NCBI RefSeq assembly: GCF_963548695.1
Contig: NZ_CAUUWA010000044.1
Span: 1 to 19,368 of the forward strand
Source: an uncultured Fretibacterium sp.
Lineage (GTDB): Bacteria; Synergistota; Synergistia; Synergistales; Aminobacteriaceae
DNA: 19,368 nt
Direction: 5' to 3'
Of this stretch, positions 8,629 to 15,540 are shown piece by piece (position 1 is the first letter of the stretch; the number at the start of each line of letters is the position of its first letter). Made by a program: the position numbers and the translations under genes. Under the pieces are notes generated by a model. It searched no databases, was not told the DNA's origin, and saw only the letters and a program-made list of their open reading frames with translations.

Positions 8629-8662
8629 CAAATATAGGACAAACACAAATATAGGACAAACA
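8629..8662. repeat. Perfect 17-bp tandem duplication beside the ribosome-binding site
   Basis: CAAATATAGGACAAACA occurs twice without any mismatch or gap (8629-8645 and 8646-8662). The second copy ends on the base before the GGAGG ribosome-binding site (8663-8667) of the zinc-ribbon gene. The preceding TTATAGGTC (8621-8629) looks like a decayed partial copy. Both repeats lie in the 5' leader or promoter of the gene. Confidence 0.9.
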
Positions 8663-8677
8663 GGAGGTTGCTTCACG

Positions 8678-9064
8678 ATGGCCCTGGTTACGTGCAAATT
8701 GTGCCGAAAGGTTTTTACCGCGGCGGGAGGCCGGACATGCCCCGATTGCAAGAAGAGGCTCGACGACCTTTACATGAAGGTCCGCGATTTTCTGAGGGAC
8801 AACCCCAAGATGGAGTTCAACGTAGACACGCTGTCCGCCTCCTTGGATGCCGACATCCGGGACATCCAGGCGCTGGTGGATATGGGGTACCTGGATCGGG
8901 ATTTCAAGGCGAATTTGTCCGGTGAGGAGTCCTCGCGGCAGAAGCTGGCGTTGGAGCTGGAGAAGTCCCTGAACGAGATGAAGGCCGCGGCGGCGTCCCA
9001 TGCCCAGAAGGGCGCCGTCACCTACGGGCAGCAGCTCTACAGCGACAAGACCAGGAGGCGCTAG
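8678..9064 (+). CDS. YvyF-like zinc-ribbon protein (flagellar-operon type)
   Basis: A 128-aa cytosolic protein. The N-terminus has a four-cysteine zinc ribbon, C6-x2-C9 and C21-x2-C24 (TCKLCRKVF, RTCPDCKKRL). It is followed by DLYMKVRDFLRDNPKMEFNVDTLS and a short helix-turn-helix-like section ending in MGYLDRDFKANL, then a charged helical tail. This order, zinc ribbon then a domain in which a fold reads out a position in the chain and ends in a GxL-type turn, resembles the flagellar operon protein YvyF of Firmicutes, whose role is poorly defined. The start at ATG 8678 has AGGAGG about 10 bases upstream. The prepilin peptidase gene follows after 8 bases, so the two are probably cotranscribed. 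Assignment is by architecture only. Confidence 0.75.
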   Translation: MALVTCKLCRKVFTAAGGRTCPDCKKRLDDLYMKVRDFLRDNPKMEFNVDTLSASLDADIRDIQALVDMGYLDRDFKANLSGEESSRQKLALELEKSLNEMKAAAASHAQKGAVTYGQQLYSDKTRRR

Positions 9065-9072
9065 GACGCTCG

Positions 9073-9885
9073 ATGGACCTCTCCCTGGAGTCTTTTCTGC
9101 CCGTCCTTGCCGCGGTCCTGGGCGCCTGCATGGGGTCCTTTCTCAACGTCGTCGCCCACCGCAGCCTGGAGGGGCGGCCCTGGTGGGGGAGCGAGCGCTC
9201 CATCTGCGAGTCCTGCGGACGCGTCCTCTCCTCGTCGGAGCTCGTTCCCATCCTCTCTTGGGTGGCGCAGCGCGGGCGGTGCCGTGGGTGCGGCGCGCGC
9301 GTCTCCCCGCGCTACCTGGTGGTCGAGCTCATCGGGGCCCTTGCGGCGGCGGGGACCGCGTGGCGCTGGGGCGTTTCCTGGGCCTTTCTCATCTCCCTGG
9401 TCGGGACCTTCGGTCTGCTGCTGAGCGCCCTCACAGACTACGAGGCCGGGGAGGTCTTCGACGCCTTTGCCCTGTCCATGGGGATAAGCGGCATCCTGAT
9501 TCGCCTGGTGGGGGGGCGCGACGCCATCCTGGCGGGGCTTCTGGGGGCGGCCGTTGGATGGGGGATCTTTGCCGTCATCATCCTTGCCAGCCGCGGGGGC
9601 ATGGGATGGGGCGACGCCTGCTTCATGGCCGGGATCGGCGCGATCCTCGGCTGGCGCCTCACCCTCCTGGCCTTCTACCTCGGCATCATGGCCGGAGGTG
9701 TGGGGATAGTCGTCCTCATGATCCGCGGAAAGGTCCGCTGGGGGCGGGGGGACTCCATCCCGCTGGTGCCCTATTTGGCCGTCGGATGTTACCTTACGCT
9801 CATCTGGGGACCTCAGGCGCTTGCGTTCCTCGGGGAGCGCTTCGGAGTCCCGGAGGCCTTTCTGCCCCCCTGGCCGTTCCGCTGA
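9073..9885 (+). CDS. pilD: Prepilin peptidase (type IV leader peptidase, PilD/GspO family)
   Basis: A 270-aa inner-membrane aspartic protease that cleaves the positively charged leader of type IV pilin or type II secretion pseudopilin precursors and may methylate the new N-terminus. The N-terminal GACMGSFLNVVAHR motif is characteristic. The cytoplasmic zinc site has C45/C48 (CESC) and C70/C73 (CRGC). Catalytic aspartates are probably D122 (SALTDYEAGEVFD) and D181 (GMGWGDACF). The second motif is GxGxGDAC where the family usually has GDxK, a small departure. Several membrane helices follow. AGGA lies 6 bases before ATG 9073. No pilin or secretion genes are in the window, so it probably serves a system encoded elsewhere. 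Confidence 0.93.
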   Translation: MDLSLESFLPVLAAVLGACMGSFLNVVAHRSLEGRPWWGSERSICESCGRVLSSSELVPILSWVAQRGRCRGCGARVSPRYLVVELIGALAAAGTAWRWGVSWAFLISLVGTFGLLLSALTDYEAGEVFDAFALSMGISGILIRLVGGRDAILAGLLGAAVGWGIFAVIILASRGGMGWGDACFMAGIGAILGWRLTLLAFYLGIMAGGVGIVVLMIRGKVRWGRGDSIPLVPYLAVGCYLTLIWGPQALAFLGERFGVPEAFLPPWPFR

Positions 9886-9910
9886 GGGCCTGGGCATACG
9901 ATGCTCATCG

Positions 9911-9928
9911 GCAGGGAACCTGCTTTTG
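9911..9928 (+). terminator. Weak terminator-like hairpin after pilD
   Basis: GCAGG (9911-9915) pairs with CCTGC (9919-9923) over a GAA loop, followed by TTTTG. The stem is only 5 bp. It lies 26 bases past the stop codon and before the next gene, so it may end pilD transcription. Confidence 0.4.
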
Positions 9929-9930
9929 AT

Positions 9931-9959
9931 ACAATATTGTTAAATTTTCGATCTATACT
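9931..9959 (+). promoter_or_regulatory. Palindrome and -10 box upstream of the ABC importer
   Basis: ACAATATTGT (9931-9940) is a perfect 10-bp palindrome, 13 bases before a -10-like TATACT (9954-9959). No -35 is found at normal spacing. Another -10-like TACAAT overlaps the palindrome. The leader to ATG 9987 is only about 20-30 bases, leaving no room for a cobalamin or other riboswitch. The palindrome is a plausible operator for a metal-responsive repressor, but it is not a recognisable Fur box. Confidence 0.4.
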
Positions 9960-9986
9960 TTGAATGCTGGAAGGAGTGTAGTGACT

Positions 9987-11090
9987 ATGCGACTTTGTGT
10001 TTCTGAGGGCTGCAGGTGGGGAAGGCGGCTTGCCGCACTGCTCGTCTTCGTGATGGTGCTTCAGCTTCCTGTTGTCACGAGGGCTCAGGAAAAGGCGGCA
10101 TGCTCGGCCGAGACGATTACGGACCAGGCGAACCGTGAGGTGAAAGTCGGGTTTCCCTCCGAGAGGATCGTCTGTCTTCAGCACCATTCCCTGGATATCA
10201 TCACTCAAGTAGGAGGCCAAAAGTCTCTTGTCGGTGTTGTGAAGGGATGGGAGAGACTGCTGGGCAGTTACATGAGGGATGTCTTGCCGGGCATAGAGGA
10301 CCTGCCGACGCCGGGAAACCTCAACGACTGTAACGTCGAGGAGATTGCGAAGCTCAAACCCGACCTGGTGATTGTTGCGGTGCAGTTTGATAAGGGCAAA
10401 ATCGCACAGCTCGAGAGATTGGGAATTCCGGTTCTCGTCGTGGCTTTGCGCACGTGGCAGGGGGAGCAGAAGGAGGCGCAGAGTCCGGAGCTTGCCGATC
10501 CGGATACTGCTTATACCTTGGGCTGCAAATGGGCGGTCGAGACCCTTGGCCGGCTGACGGGACGCGAGAAACAAGCGGAGGCCCTCTGGCACTTCGCCAT
10601 GGAGAACAGGAAATATGTCGAAGATCGTCTGGGCGATGTCCCCGACGCCCAGCGGATACGGGTGTTCATTGCCAACGAGAACAACATGACTTACGGTACC
10701 GGAAAGTATGTCAGCTGTCAGCTGGAGAGGGCCGGAGCCGTCAATGTCGCGGCGAAGGAGCTGAAGGGCTACAAAGAGGCGAACTTCGAACGGGTCGCCA
10801 AGTGGGATCCGGATGTCATCATCGTTCAGGATCGCAATAAGGCGGTCTATGATGAGATTCTATCCTCCGAAAAATGGAAGCCTGTCAATGCAGTCAAACA
10901 CGGACGGGTTTACCTTGCACCGAGCTGGACCAAAATATGGGGTAATCCGGGCCCCGATTCGATCGCTCTTGGAGAGCTTTGGTTGGCAAACCGCTTTTAT
11001 CCCGAACGCTTTGACGAATCCGTCTTGAAAAATAAAGTGGAGCGCTTCTATGGGGAATTTTACGGAATTCCCTTCAAGGGGGATTTTTGA
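9987..11090 (+). CDS. ABC importer substrate-binding protein, iron/siderophore/corrinoid type (TroA-like)
   Basis: A 367-aa exported binding protein of the FecB/BtuF type. A signal peptide is present (WGRRLAALLVFVMVLQLPVV, then TRA, probable cleavage after A33) with no lipobox. The mature part has the two-lobe pattern: SERIVCLQHHSLDIITQVGG, then NVEEIAKLKPDLVIV (lobe 1), a long connecting helix region, and KWDPDVIIVQDRNKAVYDEI (lobe 2). ATG 9987 has AAGGAG 10 bases upstream; GTG 9981 and TTG 9960 are in-frame alternatives. It is the first gene of a three-gene importer and overlaps the permease start. Ligand is unknown: iron-siderophore, haem or cobalamin all fit. Codon use shows more A/T in third positions than in flanking genes. 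Confidence 0.9.
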   Translation: MRLCVSEGCRWGRRLAALLVFVMVLQLPVVTRAQEKAACSAETITDQANREVKVGFPSERIVCLQHHSLDIITQVGGQKSLVGVVKGWERLLGSYMRDVLPGIEDLPTPGNLNDCNVEEIAKLKPDLVIVAVQFDKGKIAQLERLGIPVLVVALRTWQGEQKEAQSPELADPDTAYTLGCKWAVETLGRLTGREKQAEALWHFAMENRKYVEDRLGDVPDAQRIRVFIANENNMTYGTGKYVSCQLERAGAVNVAAKELKGYKEANFERVAKWDPDVIIVQDRNKAVYDEILSSEKWKPVNAVKHGRVYLAPSWTKIWGNPGPDSIALGELWLANRFYPERFDESVLKNKVERFYGEFYGIPFKGDF

Positions 11091-12109
11091 AGAACGAGCA
11101 CGTATCCCGAAGCCTTTGCCTCGGTTTTCGGGCCGCCCTGGTTCTGATCCCAGTGGGCGTTGCTTTTGCCTCTTTGATGATTGGCCCCTACGATATCGGT
11201 CCTCTGGAGGTTCTGGAAATCCTGTCGGAAAAGCTCCGGTCGGGCTGGGAGGTATCGGATAGGATGGCGTCTGGCATGATTTGGCAGGTCCGATTGCCTC
11301 GAATTATGGCATCGGCCATGATTGGCGCCGGTTTGAGCGTTTCTGGCGCCGTTTTTCAGGGATTGTTCAAGAATCCCCTGGCCTCTCCCTATACGCTGGG
11401 GGTCTCGAACGGTGCAGGTTTTGGTGCGGCCCTGGCTATTCTTCTATCTGCAGGAGCGGTTCTCGTCCAGTTTTTTGCCGTTGGGTTCGGGATACTTTCC
11501 TTGGGTATCGTCTTCGTTCTCGCAGCCCGCAGCAGGCGGTCCGCTGTGACGCTTGTTCTCGCGGGAATGCTTGTTGGCGCTCTCTTTTCGTCGCTCATCT
11601 CCCTGCTCAAGTTCATCGCCGACCCTTATGAAAAATTGCCGCAGATCGTCTTCTGGCTCATGGGCTCCTTTTCCTCGGTCGACTACCCCGAGCTTCGGCG
11701 GATTCTGCTCCCTTACATCATATCCTTGACCGTCCTGTATCTTTTTCGATGGCGGCTCAACATCCTGAGCCTGGGGGACCGGGAGGCCCAGTCCATGGGA
11801 GTGAACGTAAGGGCAAACCGCGCTGTCGTCATTACGGCCGGCAGCACGCTGACCGCCCTTTCAGTCAGTGTGGCGGGCGTTGTCGGTTGGGTGGGTATTG
11901 TCGTCCCTCATCTAGCCAGGCTCCTGGTGGGGCCGGACTTCCGAGTGCTGCTTCCGGTAAGTGCCTCTCTGGGGGCTTCATATTTGATCCTCATCGACGG
12001 AATATGCCGAACGCTTACCGCCTCGGAAATTCCCTTGGGGGTCATTACGGGTATTATTGGTGCGCCTCTGTTCATTTATTTTATCTACAAGGGAAGGGTG
12101 AACTGGTGA
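11087..12109 (+). CDS. ABC importer permease, FecCD/BtuC family
   Basis: A 340-aa inner-membrane permease with about nine or ten hydrophobic helices, forming a homodimeric channel for the ligand delivered by the upstream binding protein. Family marks include VRLPRIMASAMIGAGLSVSGAVFQGLFKNPLASPYTLGVSNGAGFGA in overlapping pieces (RLPR, GAxLxxSGAxxQxxxxNPLAxPxxLGxxxGA) and GWVGIVVPHLARLLVGPDFR near the cytoplasmic coupling region. The start is TTG 11087 in a TTGA overlap with the previous stop, with GGGGG four bases upstream. The stop TGA shares its last base with the ATG of the ATPase. Confidence 0.93.
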   Translation: MKNEHVSRSLCLGFRAALVLIPVGVAFASLMIGPYDIGPLEVLEILSEKLRSGWEVSDRMASGMIWQVRLPRIMASAMIGAGLSVSGAVFQGLFKNPLASPYTLGVSNGAGFGAALAILLSAGAVLVQFFAVGFGILSLGIVFVLAARSRRSAVTLVLAGMLVGALFSSLISLLKFIADPYEKLPQIVFWLMGSFSSVDYPELRRILLPYIISLTVLYLFRWRLNILSLGDREAQSMGVNVRANRAVVITAGSTLTALSVSVAGVVGWVGIVVPHLARLLVGPDFRVLLPVSASLGASYLILIDGICRTLTASEIPLGVITGIIGAPLFIYFIYKGRVNW

Positions 12110-12876
12110 TGCGGCTGGAGGTGCGGGATCTGAGCTTCGAATACCGTAGGGGACAGGCTATACTGGACGGTATTTCGTTTGCTTACTCGGCGCCGGATGT
12201 CCTCTGCATTCTGGGAGAGAATGGGACGGGGAAGAGTACGCTTCTCAAATGTATCGTAGGGGAGCTTCGCGGTAGCCTCGGAGAGATCCTCATTGATGGG
12301 GTTCCCGTGAAAAATTACGGGGCACGGGCTCTGGCCGCGAAAATAGCCTACCTTCCGCAGGCACACGTGCCCTTCTTTCCCTTCCCCGTACTGGATATCG
12401 TCGTCATGGGGCAGATCTCACGCATGGGGTACCTGGCCAATCCCGGTGCCGAGGAAGAAAAAAAGGCCATGGAAAAACTGGAGTTCTTAAATATCGCCCA
12501 CCTTTATGACAAGCCCTACACGAACATTTCCGGCGGAGAGCGCCAACTGGTGCTGCTGGCCACGGCTCTGGCTCAGGAGCCGGAGGTGTTGATCCTGGAT
12601 GAGCCCACCGCCCATCTGGATTTCGGGAATCAGTTTCGCTTCCTTCGGTTGATAAAAAACTTGAGAGAGCAGGGGATAGGGATTATCATGACGACCCATT
12701 TTCCTGACCATGCGCTCGACGTCGGGGGAACTACAGCGGTTCTGCAAAAAGGACGACTGGCCGCATGGGGCACGTCGGACGAGGTGATCGACAGCGTACT
12801 GCTGTCCGAGGTCTACGGTCTTGATGTCGAGATCGGGTGCTTTGGAGGACAGAAGTTCTGCCGGGTGCGGTCCTGA
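12109..12876 (+). CDS. ABC importer ATP-binding protein, FecE/BtuD family
   Basis: A 255-aa cytosolic ATPase that powers the FecCD-type permease. Walker A is GENGTGKST (residues 36-44), the Q-loop is YLPQAH, the signature is SGGERQ (141-146) and Walker B is LILDEP (161-166), followed by the D-loop AHLD and the switch His in MTTHFPDHAL. ATG 12109 overlaps the permease stop by one base (TGATG); GTG 12106 is a possible alternative. It completes the importer. The 152 bases to the convergent thiE end show no convincing forward terminator except possibly the shared hairpin at 12988-13016. Confidence 0.95.
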   Translation: MRLEVRDLSFEYRRGQAILDGISFAYSAPDVLCILGENGTGKSTLLKCIVGELRGSLGEILIDGVPVKNYGARALAAKIAYLPQAHVPFFPFPVLDIVVMGQISRMGYLANPGAEEEKKAMEKLEFLNIAHLYDKPYTNISGGERQLVLLATALAQEPEVLILDEPTAHLDFGNQFRFLRLIKNLREQGIGIIMTTHFPDHALDVGGTTAVLQKGRLAAWGTSDEVIDSVLLSEVYGLDVEIGCFGGQKFCRVRS

Positions 12877-12980
12877 GGGATGAACCCAATCAAAAAACTG
12901 GTCACAAAGGGATTTTTTTCTCTCTTCCCTACATCTCCCTTCCCTGGTGCATGAGCCTGCGGTAATATAGAGAATTGCAA

Positions 12981-13016
12981 GCATAAAGAAACGAACGCTC
13001 TTGCAGCGTCCGTTTC
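12981..13016 (-). terminator. Terminator of the thiamine salvage genes
   Basis: GAAACGAACGCT (12988-12999) pairs with AGCGTCCGTTTC (13005-13016), 11 of 12 positions, with a 5-base loop. Read on the reverse strand the stem is followed by CTTTATGC, a modest T-run. It lies 12 bases after the thiE stop. Confidence 0.65.
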
Positions 13017-13028
13017 CTGCTCGTCGGG

Positions 13029-13670
13029 CTACTCCAGACTCTCCCGCAGGCGTTTCATGTTGGCGGGGATGTCGCCACGGACGGCCGCGGAGATCACCGC
13101 CACGCCGTCCGCTCCGCAGGCCATGACCTCCCCGAGGTTATCCAGGGATACGCCCCCGATCGCGACGACGGGGACGGCGGCCGCACGGGTTATGGCGCGG
13201 ATGCCGTCCAGGCCGATGACCTGCGCGTCCTCCTTCGAGCCCGTGGGGAATACCGCGCCGACGCCCAGATAGTCCGCCCCGTCGCGGACGGCGCGGTCCG
13301 CGTCCTCCGGGGTGCGGGCCGAGGCCCCGATGATGAAGGGCCGCGGGGCCAGCCTCCGGGCCTCGGCCACGGGAAGGTCGCCCTGCCCCAGATGCACGCC
13401 GTTGGCCCCGCAGGCCAGAGCGATATCCAGCCGGTCGTTCACGAAGAGGGGCACGCCCAGCTCCCGGCAGAGGCACAGCATCTGCCGGGCCTCGGCGAAC
13501 AGTTCTCCGCCGTCCGACTCCTTGTCCCTCAGCTGCAGGGCCGTGGCGCCCCCGGCCAGGGCCTGACGGGCCTGTTCCTCCAGACGGAGCGGCGCCCCGA
13601 CGGTCCGGTCCGGTATCACGTAAAGGCGCATCGCGCGCCGTAGGTCGATCCTGCCGTGTAGGGTCGTCAT
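13029..13670 (-). CDS. thiE: Thiamine-phosphate synthase
   Basis: A 213-aa TIM-barrel enzyme that joins hydroxymethylpyrimidine pyrophosphate and thiazole phosphate to give thiamine phosphate. Visible marks are RLYVIPDRT at strand 1, ALQLRDKE (phosphate/Mg binding), FVNDRLDIALACGANGVHLGQGDL, the IGASA section, YLGVGAVFPTGSKEDA and VVAIGGV. ATG 13670 overlaps the thiM stop in an ATGA arrangement, so the two are translationally coupled. The upstream TPP riboswitch controls both. The window has no thiC, thiD or thiG, so the pair alone supports thiazole salvage. Confidence 0.96.
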   Translation of the reverse strand: MTTLHGRIDLRRAMRLYVIPDRTVGAPLRLEEQARQALAGGATALQLRDKESDGGELFAEARQMLCLCRELGVPLFVNDRLDIALACGANGVHLGQGDLPVAEARRLAPRPFIIGASARTPEDADRAVRDGADYLGVGAVFPTGSKEDAQVIGLDGIRAITRAAAVPVVAIGGVSLDNLGEVMACGADGVAVISAAVRGDIPANMKRLRESLE

Positions 13671-14503
13671 ATCGCCGCCTCCAGATCCCAGCGGGCCGAG
13701 GAACCGGAAAAGTCCTCGGGAGCAAGCCGATGAAGCGCGTCAACCAATGCTGCCGCGAAAGTGCCGCTTCCACGGGCCTCCCGTTCTGCCCGCTCCGAGG
13801 CGAGCCCCATGGCGAGCAGTCCGCAGAGGCTTCCCAATGCCGGCTCTCCGCAGGCGGCCGCCGTGGCCAGGACAACCGTCCCGGCCGCGCACCCGCTCCC
13901 CGAGATGCAGGGCAGCAGGGCGCTGCCGCCCCGGATCAACGCCACGGATTCGCCGTCGCCGAGGATGTCCTCCGATCCCGTGGCGCAGGCTGTGCAGCGG
14001 TGTCTGCGGGCCAGCCGCGTCACGCCGCTGCACAGGTCGCCGGACTCGGCGACGTCCACGCCCCGGGTCGCCCCTCCCGTCCCCGCCATCAGGGATATCT
14101 CCCCCGCGTTTCCCTTGAGGATGGAGAGCTCGTGTCGTTCCAGGATGCCGTCGAACAACTCGACCCTCAGGCGGGACGCCCCGTAGCCGACGGGGTCCAG
14201 AAGCGTCATGCGCCCCAACCTCGACGCCGCGGTGAGGCCCAGGTTCACGGCCTCGATGGAGTCCGGCGTGGGAGTTCCCAGGTTTGCCAGAAAACCGTTC
14301 GAGAGGGCGGCCAGCTCCTCCGTCTCCGCGGGATGCTTCGACATGAGGGGGGATGCGCCGACGGCCAGACAGACGTTGGCCTGAAGCGGCGCCGCCACGT
14401 CGTTGGTAATGTGGAAGATCAGCGGCTTCCTCTCCCGAAGCGCGCTCCATGCCTCCTTCACGTCGTTCTCCGTGATATCCCTCAATTTTTTTATCGCACC
14501 CAT
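13667..14503 (-). CDS. thiM: Hydroxyethylthiazole kinase
   Basis: A 278-aa ribokinase-like enzyme that phosphorylates the thiazole alcohol 4-methyl-5-(2-hydroxyethyl)thiazole, feeding ThiE. Characteristic stretches are PLIFHITNDVAAPLQANVCL, AVGASPLMSKHPAETEEL, the LLDPVGYGAS region, LKGNAGEI (ATP/Mg site) and the glycine-rich anion hole with catalytic Cys, CISGSGCAAG. ATG 14503 has GGAGGAC about 7 bases upstream; the frame is open further upstream, but that lies in the riboswitch leader. A TPP aptamer and terminator sit 100-250 bases upstream. Confidence 0.96.
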   Translation of the reverse strand: MGAIKKLRDITENDVKEAWSALRERKPLIFHITNDVAAPLQANVCLAVGASPLMSKHPAETEELAALSNGFLANLGTPTPDSIEAVNLGLTAASRLGRMTLLDPVGYGASRLRVELFDGILERHELSILKGNAGEISLMAGTGGATRGVDVAESGDLCSGVTRLARRHRCTACATGSEDILGDGESVALIRGGSALLPCISGSGCAAGTVVLATAAACGEPALGSLCGLLAMGLASERAEREARGSGTFAAALVDALHRLAPEDFSGSSARWDLEAAI

Positions 14504-14600
14504 TTCTATCGTCCTCCATCGCGATTTTGTCGTCGGGCCCCGCAGCACCGCTGCCTGAACGGGCCCCCCGTAAACCGTGGGGGTTCCAAAAGACTATGAG

Positions 14601-14644
14601 AAAAGGCTCTCCATTCCTCAAGAATCCCTCAGGAATGGAGAGCC
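14601..14644 (-). terminator. Riboswitch expression-platform terminator
   Basis: GGCTCTCCATTCCT (14605-14618) and AGGAATGGAGAGCC (14631-14644) form a perfect 14-bp stem with a 12-base loop, followed on the reverse strand by TTTTC. It lies directly after the TPP aptamer and before thiM, so it is the likely off-switch. GGAGAG within the aptamer (reverse strand 14731-14726) could instead pair with CTCTCC in the terminator stem, a candidate antiterminator. A further GC-rich hairpin (CCCCC against GGGGG, about 14562-14583) follows before the thiM ribosome-binding site. Confidence 0.92.
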
Positions 14645-14661
14645 TCCGCATGACGATTCGG

Positions 14662-14757
14662 AAAATCCGACTCCCTGCTCCGGCATTGTCCGGTTCAGGT
14701 TCAGGGGTCGAAAGGGCGTGGCACCCTCTCCTCTCAGCCTGGGCTCCCCCACGGAAA
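14662..14757 (-). promoter_or_regulatory. TPP riboswitch aptamer (THI element)
   Basis: The reverse strand carries the conserved TPP aptamer parts in order: GTGGGGGAGCC at the 5' side, GGCTGAGAGG (with the invariant CTGAGA, 14737-14732), a variable arm with GGGTGCCACGCCC, then ACCCCTGAACCTGAACCGG (CCTGAACCTGA box), ACAATGCCGG, and the closing GCAGGGAGTCGG. TCCG at the 5' end can pair with CGGA at the 3' end to close P1. It precedes thiM-thiE and is followed by a strong terminator, so TPP binding should switch off these genes by premature termination. It begins about 22 bases past the pssA stop. Confidence 0.96.
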
Positions 14758-14778
14758 TAGATTCTGATTCACGTCCTC

Positions 14779-15540
14779 TTATCGGGACTTGGATACGGCC
14801 TCCTGGCCGTTTCTGGCCTCCCGCAACAGCAACCACTGTCCCCAATCGAAGCGGAGCAACCCGCTGAGGATGTAGAGAGCGAACAGGAAAAGCGGGGCCG
14901 CGCCCCCAAGAAGGTAAAAACACAGGGAGACCAGCAGGAACAGCGCCAGACAATGTTTTTTGTCCGCGCTCCTGCGGGTGAGCTTTTTGAGGTTCGCGTA
15001 GGGGATGCTCGACACCATGAGGAAACCCGTAAAGGCGAGCACCGCCGCCATCGCCGCAGGGTGAAGCACCGCGTCTGCCAGGACGAAGGAGGCCGCGAAA
15101 AGCCCTCCCGCCGGGCTGGGGAGCCCCTGGAAGGGACCGGGGACATGGACTACGTTGAAGCGCGCCAGGCGCAGCGCGACGCAGAGCACGAAGAAACACG
15201 ACACGGCCGCCCCCAGGATGCCGAGGACCCCTCTGAAGCTCACCAGGTAAAACAACATGCCCGGCGCGATGCCAAAGCTGACGAGGTCGGCCAGGCTGTC
15301 GAACTCCAGGCCGAACTGCGTGCCCCCGCCCAGGCTCCGCGCGACCTTACCGTCGAGCCCGTCGAAGATCGTCGCGAAGAAAATCAGCCACGCCGCGGGC
15401 ACAAAGCGCCCCTCCACGGCCAGCATCAAGGAAAATAAGCCACACAACAGGTTGCCGCTCGTCACCATGTTGGGCGCTATCTGGCGGAACTCGAGCGGCT
15501 TCCGCCTGCGCCATCTTCTGCGACCCTTCAGGAAATTCAC
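14779..15540 (-). CDS. pssA: CDP-diacylglycerol-serine O-phosphatidyltransferase
   Basis: A 253-aa inner-membrane enzyme that makes phosphatidylserine from CDP-diacylglycerol and serine. The CDP-alcohol phosphatidyltransferase motif D-x2-D-G-x2-A-R-x8-G-x3-D-x3-D is complete: D60, D63, G64, A67, R68, G77, D81, D85 (FDGLDGKVARSLGGGTQFG, then LEFDSLAD). About seven hydrophobic helices surround it, and the N-terminus is strongly basic (KGRRRWRRRK). Start GTG 15540 overlaps the psd stop in a GTGA arrangement. With Psd it forms the phosphatidylserine to phosphatidylethanolamine route. Confidence 0.96.
   Translation of the reverse strand: MNFLKGRRRWRRRKPLEFRQIAPNMVTSGNLLCGLFSLMLAVEGRFVPAAWLIFFATIFDGLDGKVARSLGGGTQFGLEFDSLADLVSFGIAPGMLFYLVSFRGVLGILGAAVSCFFVLCVALRLARFNVVHVPGPFQGLPSPAGGLFAASFVLADAVLHPAAMAAVLAFTGFLMVSSIPYANLKKLTRRSADKKHCLALFLLVSLCFYLLGGAAPLFLFALYILSGLLRFDWGQWLLLREARNGQEAVSKSR

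Noticed and set aside
9061..9897. Reverse open frame of 278 codons antisense to pilD
   Set aside because: Highly charged Gly/Asp/Glu/Arg sequence expected from a GC-biased shadow; the forward strand has the catalytic motifs.
9886..9986. Cobalamin riboswitch upstream of the ABC importer
   Set aside because: The gap is only about 100 bases, with a short leader, and has none of the conserved B12-box sequence.
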